Shown here piece after piece: positions 43,366-56,619 of a DNA stretch of 64,000 bases (positions are counted from its first letter, which is position 1; every line of letters begins with the position of its first letter). The stretch is from Trileptium ribeirensis (taxonomy: Eukaryota > Nematoda > Enoplea > Enoplida > Thoracostomopsidae). The notes beneath the pieces are model-generated. The model did not search any database. It worked only from the letters and a program-made list of their open reading frames with translations, and was not told the origin of the DNA. A program made the position numbers and the translations under genes. Where the stretch lies: positions 1 through 64,000 of the forward strand of contig JASANE010026419.1 of NCBI GenBank assembly GCA_030248225.1, in the 5' to 3' direction.

Positions 43366-43839
43366 TATAGTGTCCCCAACGTTTGGACCAATGTACCCCA
43401 CACAATGTCAAGCACACTGTCGACAGCAGGGTGTATTAGACAGCCGCATGTTTTTTGTTATAAATTTTTTCAACGGTAATTAGCCAGGGTTTATCGGTGG
43501 TGTCAAGCACATCGTGTCTTCTTTGTAGTTTTTCGACATCATCGCATCAATATCTCGTCAATATGGTCTAGATACAAATATCGATATTTTTCAAAAAACT
43601 GCAGAGCTTATTCTGACTAAAACACCCCTTTAGCTACAGATGGTGTCCGTTACTGTAAATTCAAGCGAAACAGGCTGGCAGCTAAGGGTCTGTGCGACAC
43701 CGTAACAAAGAATGTAGTAGCTAGGAGTGTCTCGCACAGCTTCGGAAATTGATTTATGGTATGATTGTCTATACGGTATAGTCGCGACTACACGGGGACA
43801 AAATTTGCGTTTAATGTTCCAAGCAATGGGGACATTATA
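43366..43839. mobile_element. MITE splitting the 180-bp satellite
   Basis: 474-bp insertion with terminal inverted repeats TATAGTGTCCCCAACG and CAATGGGGACATTATA (about 25 bp at reduced identity). It separates ATCACCTA from AATCCAATTCAGTG, which are contiguous in other satellite copies apart from a few bases. A TA-type target duplication would fit a Tc1/mariner-like origin. Non-coding. Confidence 0.6.
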
Positions 43840-43840
43840 A

Positions 43841-44015
43841 AAGGAGAATGCCGAAGTAATCCAATTCAGTGAGAACAGCCGCATTGTTAATGGGATATTT
43901 AATACGGACACAGAGTGATAAACATCCGAAAATTAAGTTCTGATGAGTCGCTAATTAAATATTAGTAGGGTTGCTGCGCGACAACTGGCGGTAAGCATTC
44001 GGTTCTTAAGAAGCA
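43841..44015. repeat. ~180-bp satellite, fifth piece
   Basis: Continues the satellite after the MITE: AATTCAGTGAGAAC, TTAATGGGATATTTAATACGG, GTTCTGATGAGTCGCTAAT and ACAACTGGCGGTAAGCATTCG. Confidence 0.75.
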
Positions 44016-46496
44016 TTACTACTAACTGTTCGCTGACGCACAAAGTTCAATTGGAGTGTATACGTTTTTATACGTTACTAATCAGATAAACAAAATACGC
44101 TTTGCCTAGTTTGTGTACGATAATGAAATGGAGCACCCACAAAATAGAACCTGTATGGTTTAGAAGCATCGAAAATCTTAATTTTTATGTAAAACATATG
44201 GTTTATCTCTCAACCACATTGCCATGATACAAAACAACTCTACGGAAAAGTGCAATTACTGGAACAAAAAATTAATCAAGCAATGAATTAAAAATTACTG
44301 GTTTGTGAAAGCCATCTTTACATTTATGTTTTAATGAAACGGAACGAGCTAATCGAGCGGAGTTTTCACTGAGGGCGCTGGGGGAAAATCGTGAAAATTT
44401 CTTTTTTTGACTGTCGCCGTGATTCATAACTCATTTTCGGATTTTCGACGACTTTTTTGTTCGATAGCGAAAGTAACGACCATGTGTCCCTTAGTTAAAC
44501 GCGAACAACTCCGACCCCATTTTACGGGTCAAAATAGTAAAAACCAAGTTTTAAGGGTACTTTGCCAAATATGGCCATGCGGGTACCAGTAGTTGGGGAC
44601 CATATCTCATGACAACGACTACAACTATTTTGTGGGACCACTCCCTTGGCCGTTGTAGACCCGAATGTGGTTAAGCCATCCTTTGCCACAAATAGCGATT
44701 TTTTCCATTACAATATGTGCCTATTAGTTATGAAGCACGCTGGATACGATGGTTTTGCAATCTAGAATCCAACTTGACTATATCATATCTTTTTATGGGG
44801 TTTCAAGGTTTTGGGATGTACGAATCCGATTTCCAAAATGTAGTTTGTTTTCATTTCCTGATTATGTATTGCGTGCAGAACGTCAAGAATGGTCTATATT
44901 AGGTACTTCAGAAGGCTTAATACAATGATTTGGATGTCTTGAGTCCAGCTTCCATATTTCAATCCCTTCCGTGGGTTTTCAATGGGTTTAGGGTTAATGA
45001 ACCGGATTTGCAGAATATTCTCTGTCTTCTGATATTTGGGTACGTATTGCGTACGGGTGATCAAGATTTGTCTATATAGGTTTTCCGCTAAGCCGAATGC
45101 AATGTTTTTGGTTATTTAGAGACCTGCGCAAATAATTTATGCATAGACAGTTGTTTTCGATGGGTTTAGTGTTGGCGGGGATTTAGGATTTTCAATGAAT
45201 TTAGTTGAAGAGCTTTTAGGATAATATATACATCAAACACAGCCTGTTATGACTTAACAAAATTATACCTTAAAAATGAAACCACGCTCGAGCTATTCCA
45301 CTCTCGCTTACGAGATACTGATTTGAAATTGAGATTTCAGATGTTTTATTGTCTTGCCGAAGTGGACATACCCATCGATATGAAGCACTGTAGACAGTAG
45401 ATGTACTGCTTAAAGTTACACCCTATGAGACAACTTAGTGGCTCAATAAAAATTTGTAAAAAATAGATAGAACAGCAGAAAAATTTGATGTAATCCTCAC
45501 AAAAAAGGTTTTATTTTTATCTCCATTTGAAACGGGTACGGTTCTGGATACAAGCACTTTAAAATTTTAGAAAAAGATTGTCCTCCTCGTTGCGACGGAA
45601 TATATCATATCAATAAAACGTTTAGTAATTGTGATCTGAAGAAATAATTTTTCTTCATTATCCGCACAGAAGTGGGAACTGGAAATTAAGCAAACTATAC
45701 GTTTACCATGCCTTTGAACGGAAATAATTTATGCGTAACTACCATACAAGCATCCAATGGAAATCCTTTTCAGTTGATCAGCAATTTGCTGTTGAATTAC
45801 AAGTATTGCGGCAAAATCATTTTGTTACTTTCTAAATCGGCCAGGCAATGTTTAAACATTTGATTCTGGACATCTTTGTGTAAATTGAAATAGCAATTTG
45901 GCCAGTTTTATAGCGTTTATTATATAAAATAGTATCCTTTACTATATGTGCTGTATTCTGACCCAATGGACATTCTTGCGTATGCGTGAATTCACTTCAG
46001 GTTTGTTCACCATCGGTGCTGTTCGGCCAAAATCGAGAACTAAATTCTGCAAATTTCGCATTACAATTTTTCCATCGGTATTCACAGTTTTGTGGCCTTT
46101 TAGAAGTAGACTTAGAACGTGGTTTAATTACCGCGAGTACATCTTTCTAGTCCGATCGGCTGTTCGAGTTCCCCAAACTACATGTTGAATTGCATAGGTT
46201 ATTTGAGTGCATTAATTTGCGCAGTAAAAACGCGATTGCAATTGCGTTTTTAAGTGTTCTTGGTAATTAAATTGCGGCGCATGTATATCAAATAGTATCC
46301 TCATAAATGTGGTAAAATTATTTTTGAGCGACATTGTTTTGAAATCGCGAACTGACCAGATAGAAAGACAACCTAAGTGTACGCAGATAATATAGGCTCG
46401 TGCACTACAACTTTAGGAAATCGTATGTATCTCTACAAGTTTGAAGTTAGGAATTGTAAGAGTCAAACTGATTTTCACCAAAACTAATATTGACAG

Positions 46497-46711
46497 GACA
46501 AATATTAAATCCAACTTTAGCGATATATAATTTAGATGAAAAGCTAGCTCAGCCAACGCTTGTCGAAATGGAAGATCTGATAGATTCAGTTTTGTTAGAT
46601 CATGATCTCAACCAAGATGGTTACATCGATTACGGTGAATTTGTGCGTGCACAAGCAAGCGAAGCTGCCCGACTGAAACAAGAACAACAACGGCCACGCG
46701 ACACTTTATAG
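46497..46711 (+). CDS. MCFD2: MCFD2-like EF-hand protein, exon 3 (EF-hand 2, C-terminus)
   Basis: Last coding exon, after acceptor ATATTGACAG. It completes codon 131 and ends at TAG 46709-46711. The spliced frame is 606 bases, i.e. 201 codons plus stop. MEDLIDSVLLDHDLNQDG and YIDYGEFVRAQ contain the second EF-hand loop at residues 167-178 (DLNQDGYIDYGE), which is canonical at positions 1, 3, 5, 6, 8, 9 and 12. The L.D.VL.D.D.N.DGYIDY.EF form is typical of MCFD2. A polar Gln/Glu/Arg tail of about 20 residues (EAARLKQEQQRPRDTL) follows; vertebrate MCFD2 ends soon after the second EF-hand, so this extension is lineage-specific. Length and domain order otherwise agree with the family. Confidence 0.93.
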
Positions 46712-47247
46712 AAAAAATGACAGCTATTCTCGCCGCTATATCTAGTGCAGAAATAGAATAAGGTTTTCAGAAGTGTTTTATTTAGAACCATTTGTTATTG
46801 ATTAAAACTTAAACTTCAAAAACATTGAAAGTAACTAAATTATAAAGTATCACAACATTACGAATCAATGTTTGCTGTTACCACTTACGTAGACCCAACT
46901 GTGTTAAGCCATAGCATCCATGTGACGTTAGCATGTGCCACGAAATTATCGGGTTTGTGAAATTGAATTTACACAGAGGCTAGATGGTTGATTTAAATTC
47001 TATTATTCTGTTTATTCTGTACAAAAAATGGAATTAGTTGTTAATGTTTCATCTATGTCTTAGAAAATTCTTGCAACAAACACCAACCCAGAAATTATAT
47101 CTACACAAGGCGAAATCACAAAGACCGTTGATGCGTATTTTTCTCAACTCCGCATAACCTGATTAATTACTTGCGACCATCAGAATGTAACTACTTGAAA
47201 TAGCTGTACAATCCTGATTCCTGATTATGTTTGGAATTATATCTCTG

Positions 47248-47253
47248 AATAAA
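47248..47253 (+). terminator. Candidate poly(A) signal of the MCFD2-like gene
   Basis: AATAAA lies 537 bases past the stop codon and is followed about 20 bases later by a GT-rich stretch (AAGTGTGTTTTA). Earlier near-matches (AATAAGG at about 46758) are weaker. Confidence 0.5.
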
Positions 47254-47259
47254 GCCCAT

Positions 47260-50200
47260 AAAAAGTACCCAAGTGTGTTTTATATAACTACATTTAAATA
47301 TAATTTTTATTTACCCCGCTGCACGGCAAAAGCTCCTGAGGGGAAAATTATTGTAGAGCACAAACTCGCATGTGCCGTTGAGTTATGCAGCTAACGCTGA
47401 TAATATGGCGTATGTAGGCGTGTGAACTTTCATGATTTGAGTATAGCTTAAACGCGAAAAAGAGTATATGCATTCAATTTCAAACTGCCGCTAAACCTTA
47501 GCGCACTAGCGTACTAGTTGGTGAAAATAGATCAGTTTTGTATTAAATCAACTACTTTATTGATGAAGATAACCCGTCATAATATTTTGTAGCAAATATA
47601 ATGCTTCCACTAGTTATGCTGTTTGCTACCTTTGGTTGTGTGTAATCTAAACGCGCGACGCCGGCCATCCAAACGAACAATTAACAATATCTTATGCTGG
47701 CTTATACACACCGTTCTTTTTATTACACAGTTGGGCGCCAGGGTCTATTGTTAAGCGCTTTTTGATTTTCAAGTATAATTGGTTAAGGTCTAGTTTTTAC
47801 AATAGTTGGCTATTCGCCGATAATTGTGAGTCCTTTTTAATGCTAATACATCTATTTCTATACTTAAATTTAGTCTTTTGCTAATTTAATACTATTTTTC
47901 AAGTTTAGTATAGAAAACAGCTTTCATTTATGTTTTGGAGGACTTACCTAACCTTCAGTGGATAATTCTTTTCGTGTTTGCCTAATAATAATGTATCCAA
48001 CTTCGAAATAGCTAATATAAAGATATTGACTTATGCATTTGTCCTTTTAAATATAAAGAAAAAAACCTCATATTCGATCTAATTATAGTGAGCTTTCAGA
48101 CTATTTTGCATCACAAATGTAAAGGCCAAACAAAGTAGCACGCATTGGATGCAGTAAACAAGCAGCACATTGGCTGCACTTTAAACTGATGCTACCGAAT
48201 ATAACGTTTCATACAGGAGTGTCCATGGATCACCCAGCAGTGACTCACGAGCCACGGCGCACCAGGTGTCTGGACACATAATATTTTACACACCCACCCA
48301 TGACCCGCGAATAAACAGTGTCCCACCAATGACCCATGTAAAATGCCAATGCTCGCACAAAATCGATGTGACTGTTTGAAGGCCACCAAAGTGCTTCAGT
48401 ATGTGTTTGCCTTTGTTTGACCGCCAAAGTTTGTGTATATCATTGTCATATAGGGAAATCGTCACTAGCACTCTTCCATTATAAATGCTTGTCGCTTGCA
48501 AATTCCTATGTTTATTGCACTTGCAATCTTAATAAATGTGTGTATTGAACATTCTAAAAAAATTTATATTTTTACACGTCTGAGTAACAACTAAACATAT
48601 ATAATTACAGTAGAGAGCAATAGCGAAGTTATGAACAATAATGGATTCTGGTCGTTCAATTTTAATGTGAATATGCAGATTACTGTGGACAGAAATGTTT
48701 TTAGGCTCAAAAATTTCCCGCAACTGTGGCTCAACTTTAGCCTATCCTCTTATGAATGTCAGGTCGAGCATTTTCTGCTTCAAAGACGCTATGACTTATA
48801 GATGACTACAGAATTAAGTGTAATCTAAACTGATCACCAAAATTTTTAAAATTTTTCCGTTAAAATACGATATGAAACTTTACCTGCCACATTATGCGCT
48901 ATACCAAAAGTGTGGCAGTTATGTTGAATTATGAATTAACATAGCAAAATGTACAAACGTTGACGTATTTTGTTAAACCTATGAGAATTAATGTACCAAA
49001 TTCACAAACTTTAACTTTAAGAAAATAAACATAGTTAAAATTGAACTGAATTTTTAGTGTATTACAAATTTTGACATAAGTATAACATATCGAATCATTT
49101 ATAATCTGTTTATATTTAAGAAAAAAGCTACGACTTCTTAAAGATCAGTAAAATACTACAACATTTGCAACTCATACATTTTAAACCCGTAGTTGTTTTG
49201 AGCTCAATTGGTGCTATTTTATTTATTTTACTAATGTGATTTATACAGCTAAAAAGAAATCAAGTAGTACGGTGCATTGCATATATTCATTTTCCCCAAA
49301 TATAGAATATGTATGAAGAAAGCATGAGCTGGAAATTTACTCCGCTGGGTGTACGCATGACAATGTGACCCACAACCCACGATACATTACCCACGGCCAC
49401 ATCTTCCAACCATGTTACTTAGTTGAACCTTTAATGTCTTAAGAATAGAATGCTTTGTATTAAGGATTGATCATACGATTTTTTCCAGTGAAAATATTAT
49501 TGTAACGATTAATGTATGTAATAAATAGTAGAAAGACAGCGTAAAATTTTATTTAGTTTACCTCGTTCGGTGCAATGCAATTTGCATTTACGTCTCCTTT
49601 TAAGTGGCAAAATAACAGAATTGCATTTTAACCAAATTAGCCATACGCTTTTATAAAACTTATGTAGCGCGTAGGCAAAAGTCATTCACGTGTCAAAGTC
49701 CCAAAAAGCATCATAAAAACATTTCATTCACAGTTCTATCGTCAGTACAATTAGTCTGAAGCATAGCTGCGGATAACGGTGTAGGTGGTTACTACACCAT
49801 CTAAAGCTCTTCCCAAAATTATATTTATCCTGCCCTCCCGAAGGCGCAGCACCAGTACCTATGCCACCGCCGCGCGTGAAATTGTCAACGATTTGTCAAA
49901 ATCTCATAATGCAAAAGTTGAGAAAAGTTATTTGTTAAAATTTAGCGCAAATTGGTAAAAATTTGGAAAATTGTAGCAATTCTAAAATTACGTCACTCCC
50001 CCTCCTCCACGGCCCCCTTTACGCCGATGACATCTACCCTCTTAGTCGCTGTACCTCGCGCCAAAATGGCATAGAGAACGCGAGTATTCGCTCTATTATC
50101 TACCAAACCAATGTGTGTAAGCGCACATTTTCGCACTTTGCATGTTTGTGCGCGATTATAGAATAATCTGCCCAATCTGACTAGCTGTCTATGCAAACTC

Positions 50201-51180
50201 ACGTTTAACTTTAAACATGATTATTTGGTGTCCGCGAACAATGAAGAAAATCCAGAATGCGTATAAAAGCCATATTTGTACTAGGAGAAATTTTCAGGAT
50301 TGCTGCTCAAAAATGGAAAAACTTATAGAATTATGACATAATACTCATAAAATTGAGCCAAAAGCCGAGAATGCTGCGAAGTTTCATATTTCTTTTACAT
50401 AAACGGGCTGACGAAAATTTTGGGCTATCGACCCTAAAGTTATAGGAAAATATTACACGGAAATACAACAACGCGAGATTTTGCTACAACATGCAAATAT
50501 ACCCGATTACGGAAGCTCAAAGGTGCAAACAGATCACCCGCGTCGAATCAGAATGTTTGCCTTAAATTGAGTTAGAAACTATGAACTTGGCCCAAATTGT
50601 AAACAAACTGTTGCAAAATGTGAGTTTGTGTTAATTTTTGAACTGTCAAGCGCGTTTATTAGTTCTGCTTAATGAAACGTTGACGTATATAATGAGTGCA
50701 CTGGTTCCAATCGATTGAGGGTTCTTCAGTGTTAGGAAAGAAAGCTAGAAAATTGACTTTTGGCCTCTGTCTAATACTTTGTGCTGAGATGCCGATATAA
50801 TACATGTGTACCTGGCGCGACGTATCCTTAGTGCGCAAATACATGGCCTCAGCGAGGATTTCAAATTTTCTGAGTTATTTTTCAGTCTACCCTGTAGGTT
50901 TTGCTCATTTAGACTGTTGCGAGTTGTGATTATTAGTATTCTGAGCCTTCGATACTAGATTTTCAACATATGTCGGAAATTTTAAGCATTGGCCGTCTCA
51001 TTTCTTCAACTAGCAATCTATTCTGTTAAAGGTTACCTCAGTTTGTCGTACCATTAAAGTATTATGTAGCGATTTGTAGTTAGCGACAACAGTCAAACAT
51101 TGTGCCGTTTCTGATTTCTCAACTATTTTTAATGTTCTACTAAAGTTAAAACTTGTTAATTGGGGAATTATACATTATGA
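47260..51180. other. Unassigned intergenic sequence
   Basis: AT-rich; no gene, RNA gene or clear repeat seen. Repeated CACCCACCCATGACCC / TGACCCACAACCCACG phrases occur at about 48290 and 49370. Confidence 0.4.
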
Positions 51181-51184
51181 GCCA

Positions 51185-51430
51185 CTGCAAACTAGGGCGC
51201 AGGTGGGTAACGGGACCTTATGGGGTGGGGTGAGTGGGAAGTGGGATATTGAGCCTCGCGGGGTAGTGGGTATGGGGTCTCGGGTGTGGTTGCGGTCCCT
51301 ACTGCGGACTGCAGTGCTTCGAAAGGTGTTACGGGGCGGAGGGTATGGAGCCGCGTTTGGGCGAGGATACAGGGTCTCGAGGTGGTGGGTACGGACCTCG
51401 GTGGGTTGGGTTTTTGGGGCCTAGGGGAGA
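51185..51430. repeat. G-rich minisatellite
   Basis: Degenerate repeats of GGGTATGGGGTCTCGGG-like units on the plus strand. They are complementary in motif to the C-rich tract at 56620-57005. The small ORFs across it are compositional artefacts. Confidence 0.6.
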
Positions 51431-54079
51431 AGGGCGCAATAGTTTATGCCTGTAAATATTGCTGCGGTGATATCACTTGTTTGACTATTGTCACATAGTT
51501 GAACCTAGTGTCTCGCATGCGAAAATGAAACGGAGCAAGAGTGTGGTTTCACCTACAAGTTGTCATTTTGTGTACCACCTGTAAGACTGTGTTTCATTCT
51601 TATACCACCCTAAAATCTATTGAATCCCGAACGCGTTGAAACCCCTAAAATCTCGTCGACCCAAAGCCCATTGAAAACAACTGAAAACGCACGAACTGTT
51701 TGTGATGGTCTTTGTATAACTAAACATTCGTAAGCGGCGTACCGAAAAACTTATATACAGCATGAATGGTGCTCTGTAAGAATACACAAAGCAAACCAGT
51801 GTCTGAAAACTCATGAACTATTTACGTTAGTCTATATATCCAAACAATACTATCATGCCGAAAACGCAATGCATAACCAAACTACCTAACACTATTAATT
51901 CCGGAAAGCGTGGTCATTCACCTAAAACTTAGGCGTCGAAGGTCCGTCGGCCTAGGGGGGCGGGGTAGGTAGTCTTGTGGGAAGGTGATACGCCAGGCGA
52001 TATATTTCAATGTTTTATGACCTCAAAAGTTTTTCTCCCAGTTTTTGCAAAATTGCGATAAATTTTTCATAACTTCCCATATTTTCTGCCAATTTTACCA
52101 AAAAAGTAACATGCAGCAAAGTTGTAGTCTTCGATGAACTGATTCCAGAAGGTTCCGTTTTTCGATGCGACGTCTATCTCTAAAGATATAGGTGCGAAAC
52201 ACCAGTAAAAGTATAGGTTGATTTACGAAAGAATCGCTGTTCGCGTTCAACTAAAAACCAAATCGTCATCATGCAATACAACACGACTAATGTTATCGGT
52301 GTTATGTCATGCGTGTAGCCACTCAATAGTGGTCTGTAAATACGTTTTCAATATGATGAATGTTATAGTTTGGCTATTTATAGACTACTTTGAATACTTC
52401 ATGACTTTTCCAGGGTTTAAGCTTTTATGGGTTTAAGCTCAATGAGGCCGATTTTCGAGACATTCGCATTCGTACACGGCACCAAGCATGGTGTACGTAT
52501 AGATTTTTGGTACGCCGGATATGAAAGTTTACGCAGCATTCGCAGAAAAATGTGTGCACTCATTGCGCTGTGCGAGTAACTAGTTTTAGAGTATATATGT
52601 GCTAGTCAGTAGTAGTCATAGATTTGTAGCTAGTCAGTGTATCCGTAAATTCATGCAACTATAGTTTCGTGAACTGACCTGACGGGGAGTACCGAGTAGT
52701 TTTTTCTAGTTTTATGGTCTGCTATATTTTGAGGCAGGACCCCATATGGTTTCAGGAATCTGTATATTTACAGTATGCATATTCAGTTCATATTTATGCA
52801 TAAGTCTCGCCAAATATATGCATTCTTAAAGTTAATTTAGCGAGACGGCCCTATCTTTAAATATAAATACATTAGAGGTTTACAAAAAGCAACAATATAA
52901 TGTTGGACATGGGGAGCCTACGGGCGCTCGTTGTCTTTTGCACGTGCTATTCGCGGGTTCAACTTTTAAGTGAAACCGGTGCCAGACTCGCAGGCACCCT
53001 AACCCACACAGCTCTCACGGTTTAGATAGTGAAACAGTGACGTCCGCCAATGCCAGTTAATTATAATATGAATAGTAAGTTGACATTAATTATGCGAAGT
53101 GCAGCAGCGATTTGCCACTGTGTGAGGTTGGACTTTAATAGATAACAGAAAGTCGTATACCTAATGTTATTCGAACGAATATATTTTGATATTGGTTCAT
53201 CGAGACACCACGCTTCGATCATGCAGTGTAACACAACTTTAAGTAGCAGTCAAAATATATGATAGTCATGGTACCCGAGTAACCAATACGCTATCCGGGT
53301 AGCCGACTTGTATTAGCCAGTAGTAGTGCCCAACTTTAATAGTTACTCTGTCGCTGTCATTAAAACAAAAATAACAGCGTTGTAGTATAACAAAGCTTGT
53401 AAAAACTGCATATCATATCTGTTACAACCCTAGCATTGTTGAACAATACAATGCACAAGTGAGGCTGTGTTCCACTAATCTCATAATAACTTAGTTTTCG
53501 CCGATGGTTTATATCATAGGTAATTTATGAATTATACTTGTTCGACAATTATTGACCCAATTACAATCTTTACTATGTTTTGCTTGGCCAAAATCAGTCA
53601 TATTCTACAGACGTGCCTACCTCATCGTCATTGTACACGTCCCTACGTATGTTCAGCACTAAAACGTCAGTACGCATAAAAGTGTGTGGTAGCTATAGGC
53701 TCAACTGTTTTGGCGTAGAATATATTTGGAGACTGTAAAGCAGTTCATAGCATAGTGACTAAGTATAATTCGTTGTATATAATAATTTTCTGAGTTTGTT
53801 CCTTTTGCATTTCTGCTACGAAGACACTTTTATTATTGTATAATACTGTGTTATAAATCATTTAATCGACAAAGCAAATAAGTGTTGATTCAACGAATAT
53901 ACACGTTTCTTAACAAAACACGCAGTTTTAAAAATCAGTAAAGTTAAACTATATTATACAACCATGTATATTATACACAATATATACAATTAGAAATTAT
54001 CAATGACACTGTAAAATTGCGAGGCAGCAAACATAAAATCTATAATGTCTGGTTAAGGTTAAGTTGTGTGCAATATCAG
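51431..54079. other. Unassigned intergenic sequence
   Basis: No gene recognised; a short G run (GGGGGGCGGGG) lies at about 51955. ORFs up to 72 codons lack any motif. Confidence 0.4.
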
Positions 54080-54495
54080 TCGCACTTATCCAACAGTCTC
54101 ATGAGGCCCACACTGTTTCTGTATATAGTCTTTCTAGTTGCCTACACGGTTCCGCGATGACTATGAATTTTGTCTGGTAGAGTCTTCCGTGACGGTAGCT
54201 GAAACACGCGCCAAAATTTGAATTTAACACCTAGTCATCTGCTAAGACTTGCACTTTTCCAAAATTTGAAGTTTGTCACGATCTAACGATGGCAAAAATT
54301 GAATTTTCAGCTTTTGCGACTGTTAAAATCAGAATTTCTATAATAAAACATTAAACGCATAAATTAGTCCACTAGGACGCTATGGTCTGTCCAATACAGC
54401 TAGCGTAGATTAGACAGCAGATCCAGAGAGCTAGCTAGATACGCCTGCAGGAAAAAACCGTATAGCTAGTTTGTGCTATAGCATCGTTCACTGAA
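54080..54495 (-). repeat. Dispersed repeat B, copy 2 (inverted)
   Basis: Its reverse complement matches 27373-27800. Shared blocks read on the minus strand include GACAAAATTCATAGTCA, AATTCAAATTTTGG, GACCATAGCGTCCTAG and GGTTTTTTCCTGCAGGCGT. Confidence 0.7.
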
Positions 54496-54569
54496 TCTAC
54501 TTTCGCAGTCGGACAAGACTAACGCAAAAATCACATTAAGATACGTGTAGCTGGTGGTCACATTAAGCA

Positions 54570-55030
54570 TTTCATTGCAACCATTGCATAGAAAATGTGG
54601 TTACTGAAGGACTATATATACAATTAATGTGCAATGGCAGGACAATATATACATTATAAATGTAATGGTAGCTATCAATAAACATTGTACGTGCAATAGT
54701 CGCGATCATATCTACCTCTTTGGGGAATAATAGCAACAATATTTCCTTCGTGCATTCATATGAGGTTAGTATATCCACATTTTGTCTGTGCAATGTAATA
54801 TACGAATTGTAGATATGGTAGTTATAATTATACGAACTATGTAATTGCAGTTGTTATCAATGCGCACGCAGTGCATATATGGTTGCTATTATTGCACGAA
54901 CAATGTTGACATAGTCGCTGCCATTACATTTGTAACGTAGATATAGCGATAACTATTGCACATTATTTCTATGTACAGTCGTTCACTGTCCACATTTTAC
55001 GTGCAATAGTTGCAATGCAACGATATGCTT
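54570..55030. repeat. Degenerate TGCAATGGTAGCTATC-type repeat
   Basis: About ten degenerate copies of a 40-50-base unit centred on GTGCAATAGTCGC / GTAATGGTAGCTATC / CTATTATTGCACG, in both orientations. Confidence 0.5.
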
Positions 55031-56284
55031 GAAGTGCCGGCTAGATGCACGCATCGTAATGAGATTCCTGCATAAGTCAGCTTGTACACAACTTACCGTA
55101 AACAAGCCATAAAAAGTGCACGCATTGAATGTGTTATGCAATCGAAAGTTTACTTCATTGTGCTATACAACAATGTTTTGGTGTTTTAATTTATCTGTGC
55201 ACTGCAATATTTTGGTTTGCTGTAGAGCATAATTCAAACACATTCCACACATTGTTTGCGCAACGTTAATTAAACCATACAATATTCTGCAACATATAGT
55301 TCATTAAGAGTACAAAACTACAGATTTTGAAAGCGGTTTGTTGATAAGATTATCTGATTATGCATATTGTATGAAGTTAATTTAAATAGTTGGATTATGT
55401 ACTATACGCTCAGTGTCGGTCTGAGTATATACGTCAGTAAAATCTAAGCTTGCAGAAAAAATGTGTGATATGACAAAACAAAACATTATGATCTCTGTTT
55501 CTCCTTGATTTTATTTTCGTGAAATATCAAAGTTAAAATTTTCCTCTGCTGTAATGCGCGAAATGAGTACATTATTATTGCAAAATATACTTGCTGTTGT
55601 ATCTTTCTGCTTGCGTCATGTCTAGTAGTATACAGGTATAGGTTAACAATGATCATGATATTGCATTATAAAATTATGTCACACACCTCTATATTAAAAA
55701 CCATCACATCAAATAAAACATTCTTGAATACTCCTTATTAATATGAATGAAATGTATGAAATAAATTGATCCTGTGACAATAACAAAATCCATAAACGTC
55801 TCATGCGTCGGTAAAATTACAGAAAATTATTGCTGATAGCCTTGTTTTTCGAATCTGTATAATGAGAAGTGAATTTATGTCGCGCTTCAGCCAGTGGTGT
55901 ACCCAGAAGTCGGGGTACGGGCCTCCTCCATCCATGCCGGCTCAACAAAAAATTTTTTATTAATTGTGTACTATTTGCTAAAAACGTCTCCGCCGAATGT
56001 CGTAATGAACCAGTAGTTGCGTTATGACGTAAAGGCATCCGACAGCTTGAGGTAGGATGCCTCCCAAGACAGATTTTGAGTGCGCCCCTTTCTTCAGCAG
56101 ATTCATCTTGATTCTGACGTGCCGGAGCCTAACAGAATTTGATCATTGTACATTCTATTGTATTCACTTCATTGGAAAGAAAACTGTAAATCTCAACAAA
56201 ATCAGAAGCTCATGTATAGATTTACTTGACTAAGTGACATTTGGCTGCAGGAAAATTAAATATGGCATCCGGGATATCTTTTCT
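55031..56284. other. Unassigned intergenic sequence
   Basis: No gene recognised. CAGTGGTGTACCCAGAAG at about 55895 resembles a hAT terminus, but no partner end was found. Confidence 0.4.
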
Positions 56285-56490
56285 GCAAACACAGTATGTT
56301 TTAGAAGCAGCTTTCCTAGAATTGAAACAGCTTCTGTAGCAGTTGTTTCTAAACGTTGGACGATTTCGGTAGCACTTTTTCCAAAAGTGATACAGTTTTT
56401 GTAGTAGTTTTTCCAAAAGTGACACAGTTTCTATAGCAGTTTTTCTAAAAGTGACATAGTTTCTGAAGAAGCTTTTTCAAAAATTTTGCC
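56285..56490. repeat. 32-bp minisatellite, about six copies
   Basis: Units of the form AGTTTTTCCAAAAGTGACAC plus AGTTTCTATAGC recur about every 30-33 bases. Minus-strand ORFs across it (KLLQKLYHFWKK-type peptides) reflect the repeat. Confidence 0.8.
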
Positions 56491-56619
56491 ACAATGATCA
56501 GTGACTGCATGAAACTTTTTGTGAATGATGCACTAGTTTTAACTTTGTGACACTTGTAAAAGGATCGATATTGCTGCAGAGATACCTGCATGCATAAACG
56601 AATAACCGATTGTCGCCCC

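Larger units (their letters stand above)
39078..46496 (+). other. Intron 2 of the MCFD2-like gene
   Basis: 7.4-kb intron with donor GTAAAG and acceptor ATATTGACAG. It contains a decayed Ty3/Gypsy element (about 40030-42440), a ~180-bp satellite (42650-44015) and a MITE within it. The flanks (39078-40030 and 44016-46496) show no gene I can recognise. Confidence 0.75.

Noticed and set aside
43366..43839. Host exon suggested by the 43630-43911 minus-strand ORF
   Set aside because: It lies across a MITE and satellite boundary and has no domain or splice context.
42730..43990. CTGATGAG-type sequences in the 180-bp satellite resembling a hammerhead ribozyme core
   Set aside because: The GAAA segment after stem II is missing in every copy, and the CTGATGAG box itself varies (CTGCTGAG, GCTGAATC), so the catalytic core is not present.
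55890..56040. Possible hAT element starting at CAGTGGTGTACCC
   Set aside because: Only one terminus-like sequence was found; no matching end or 8-bp duplication.
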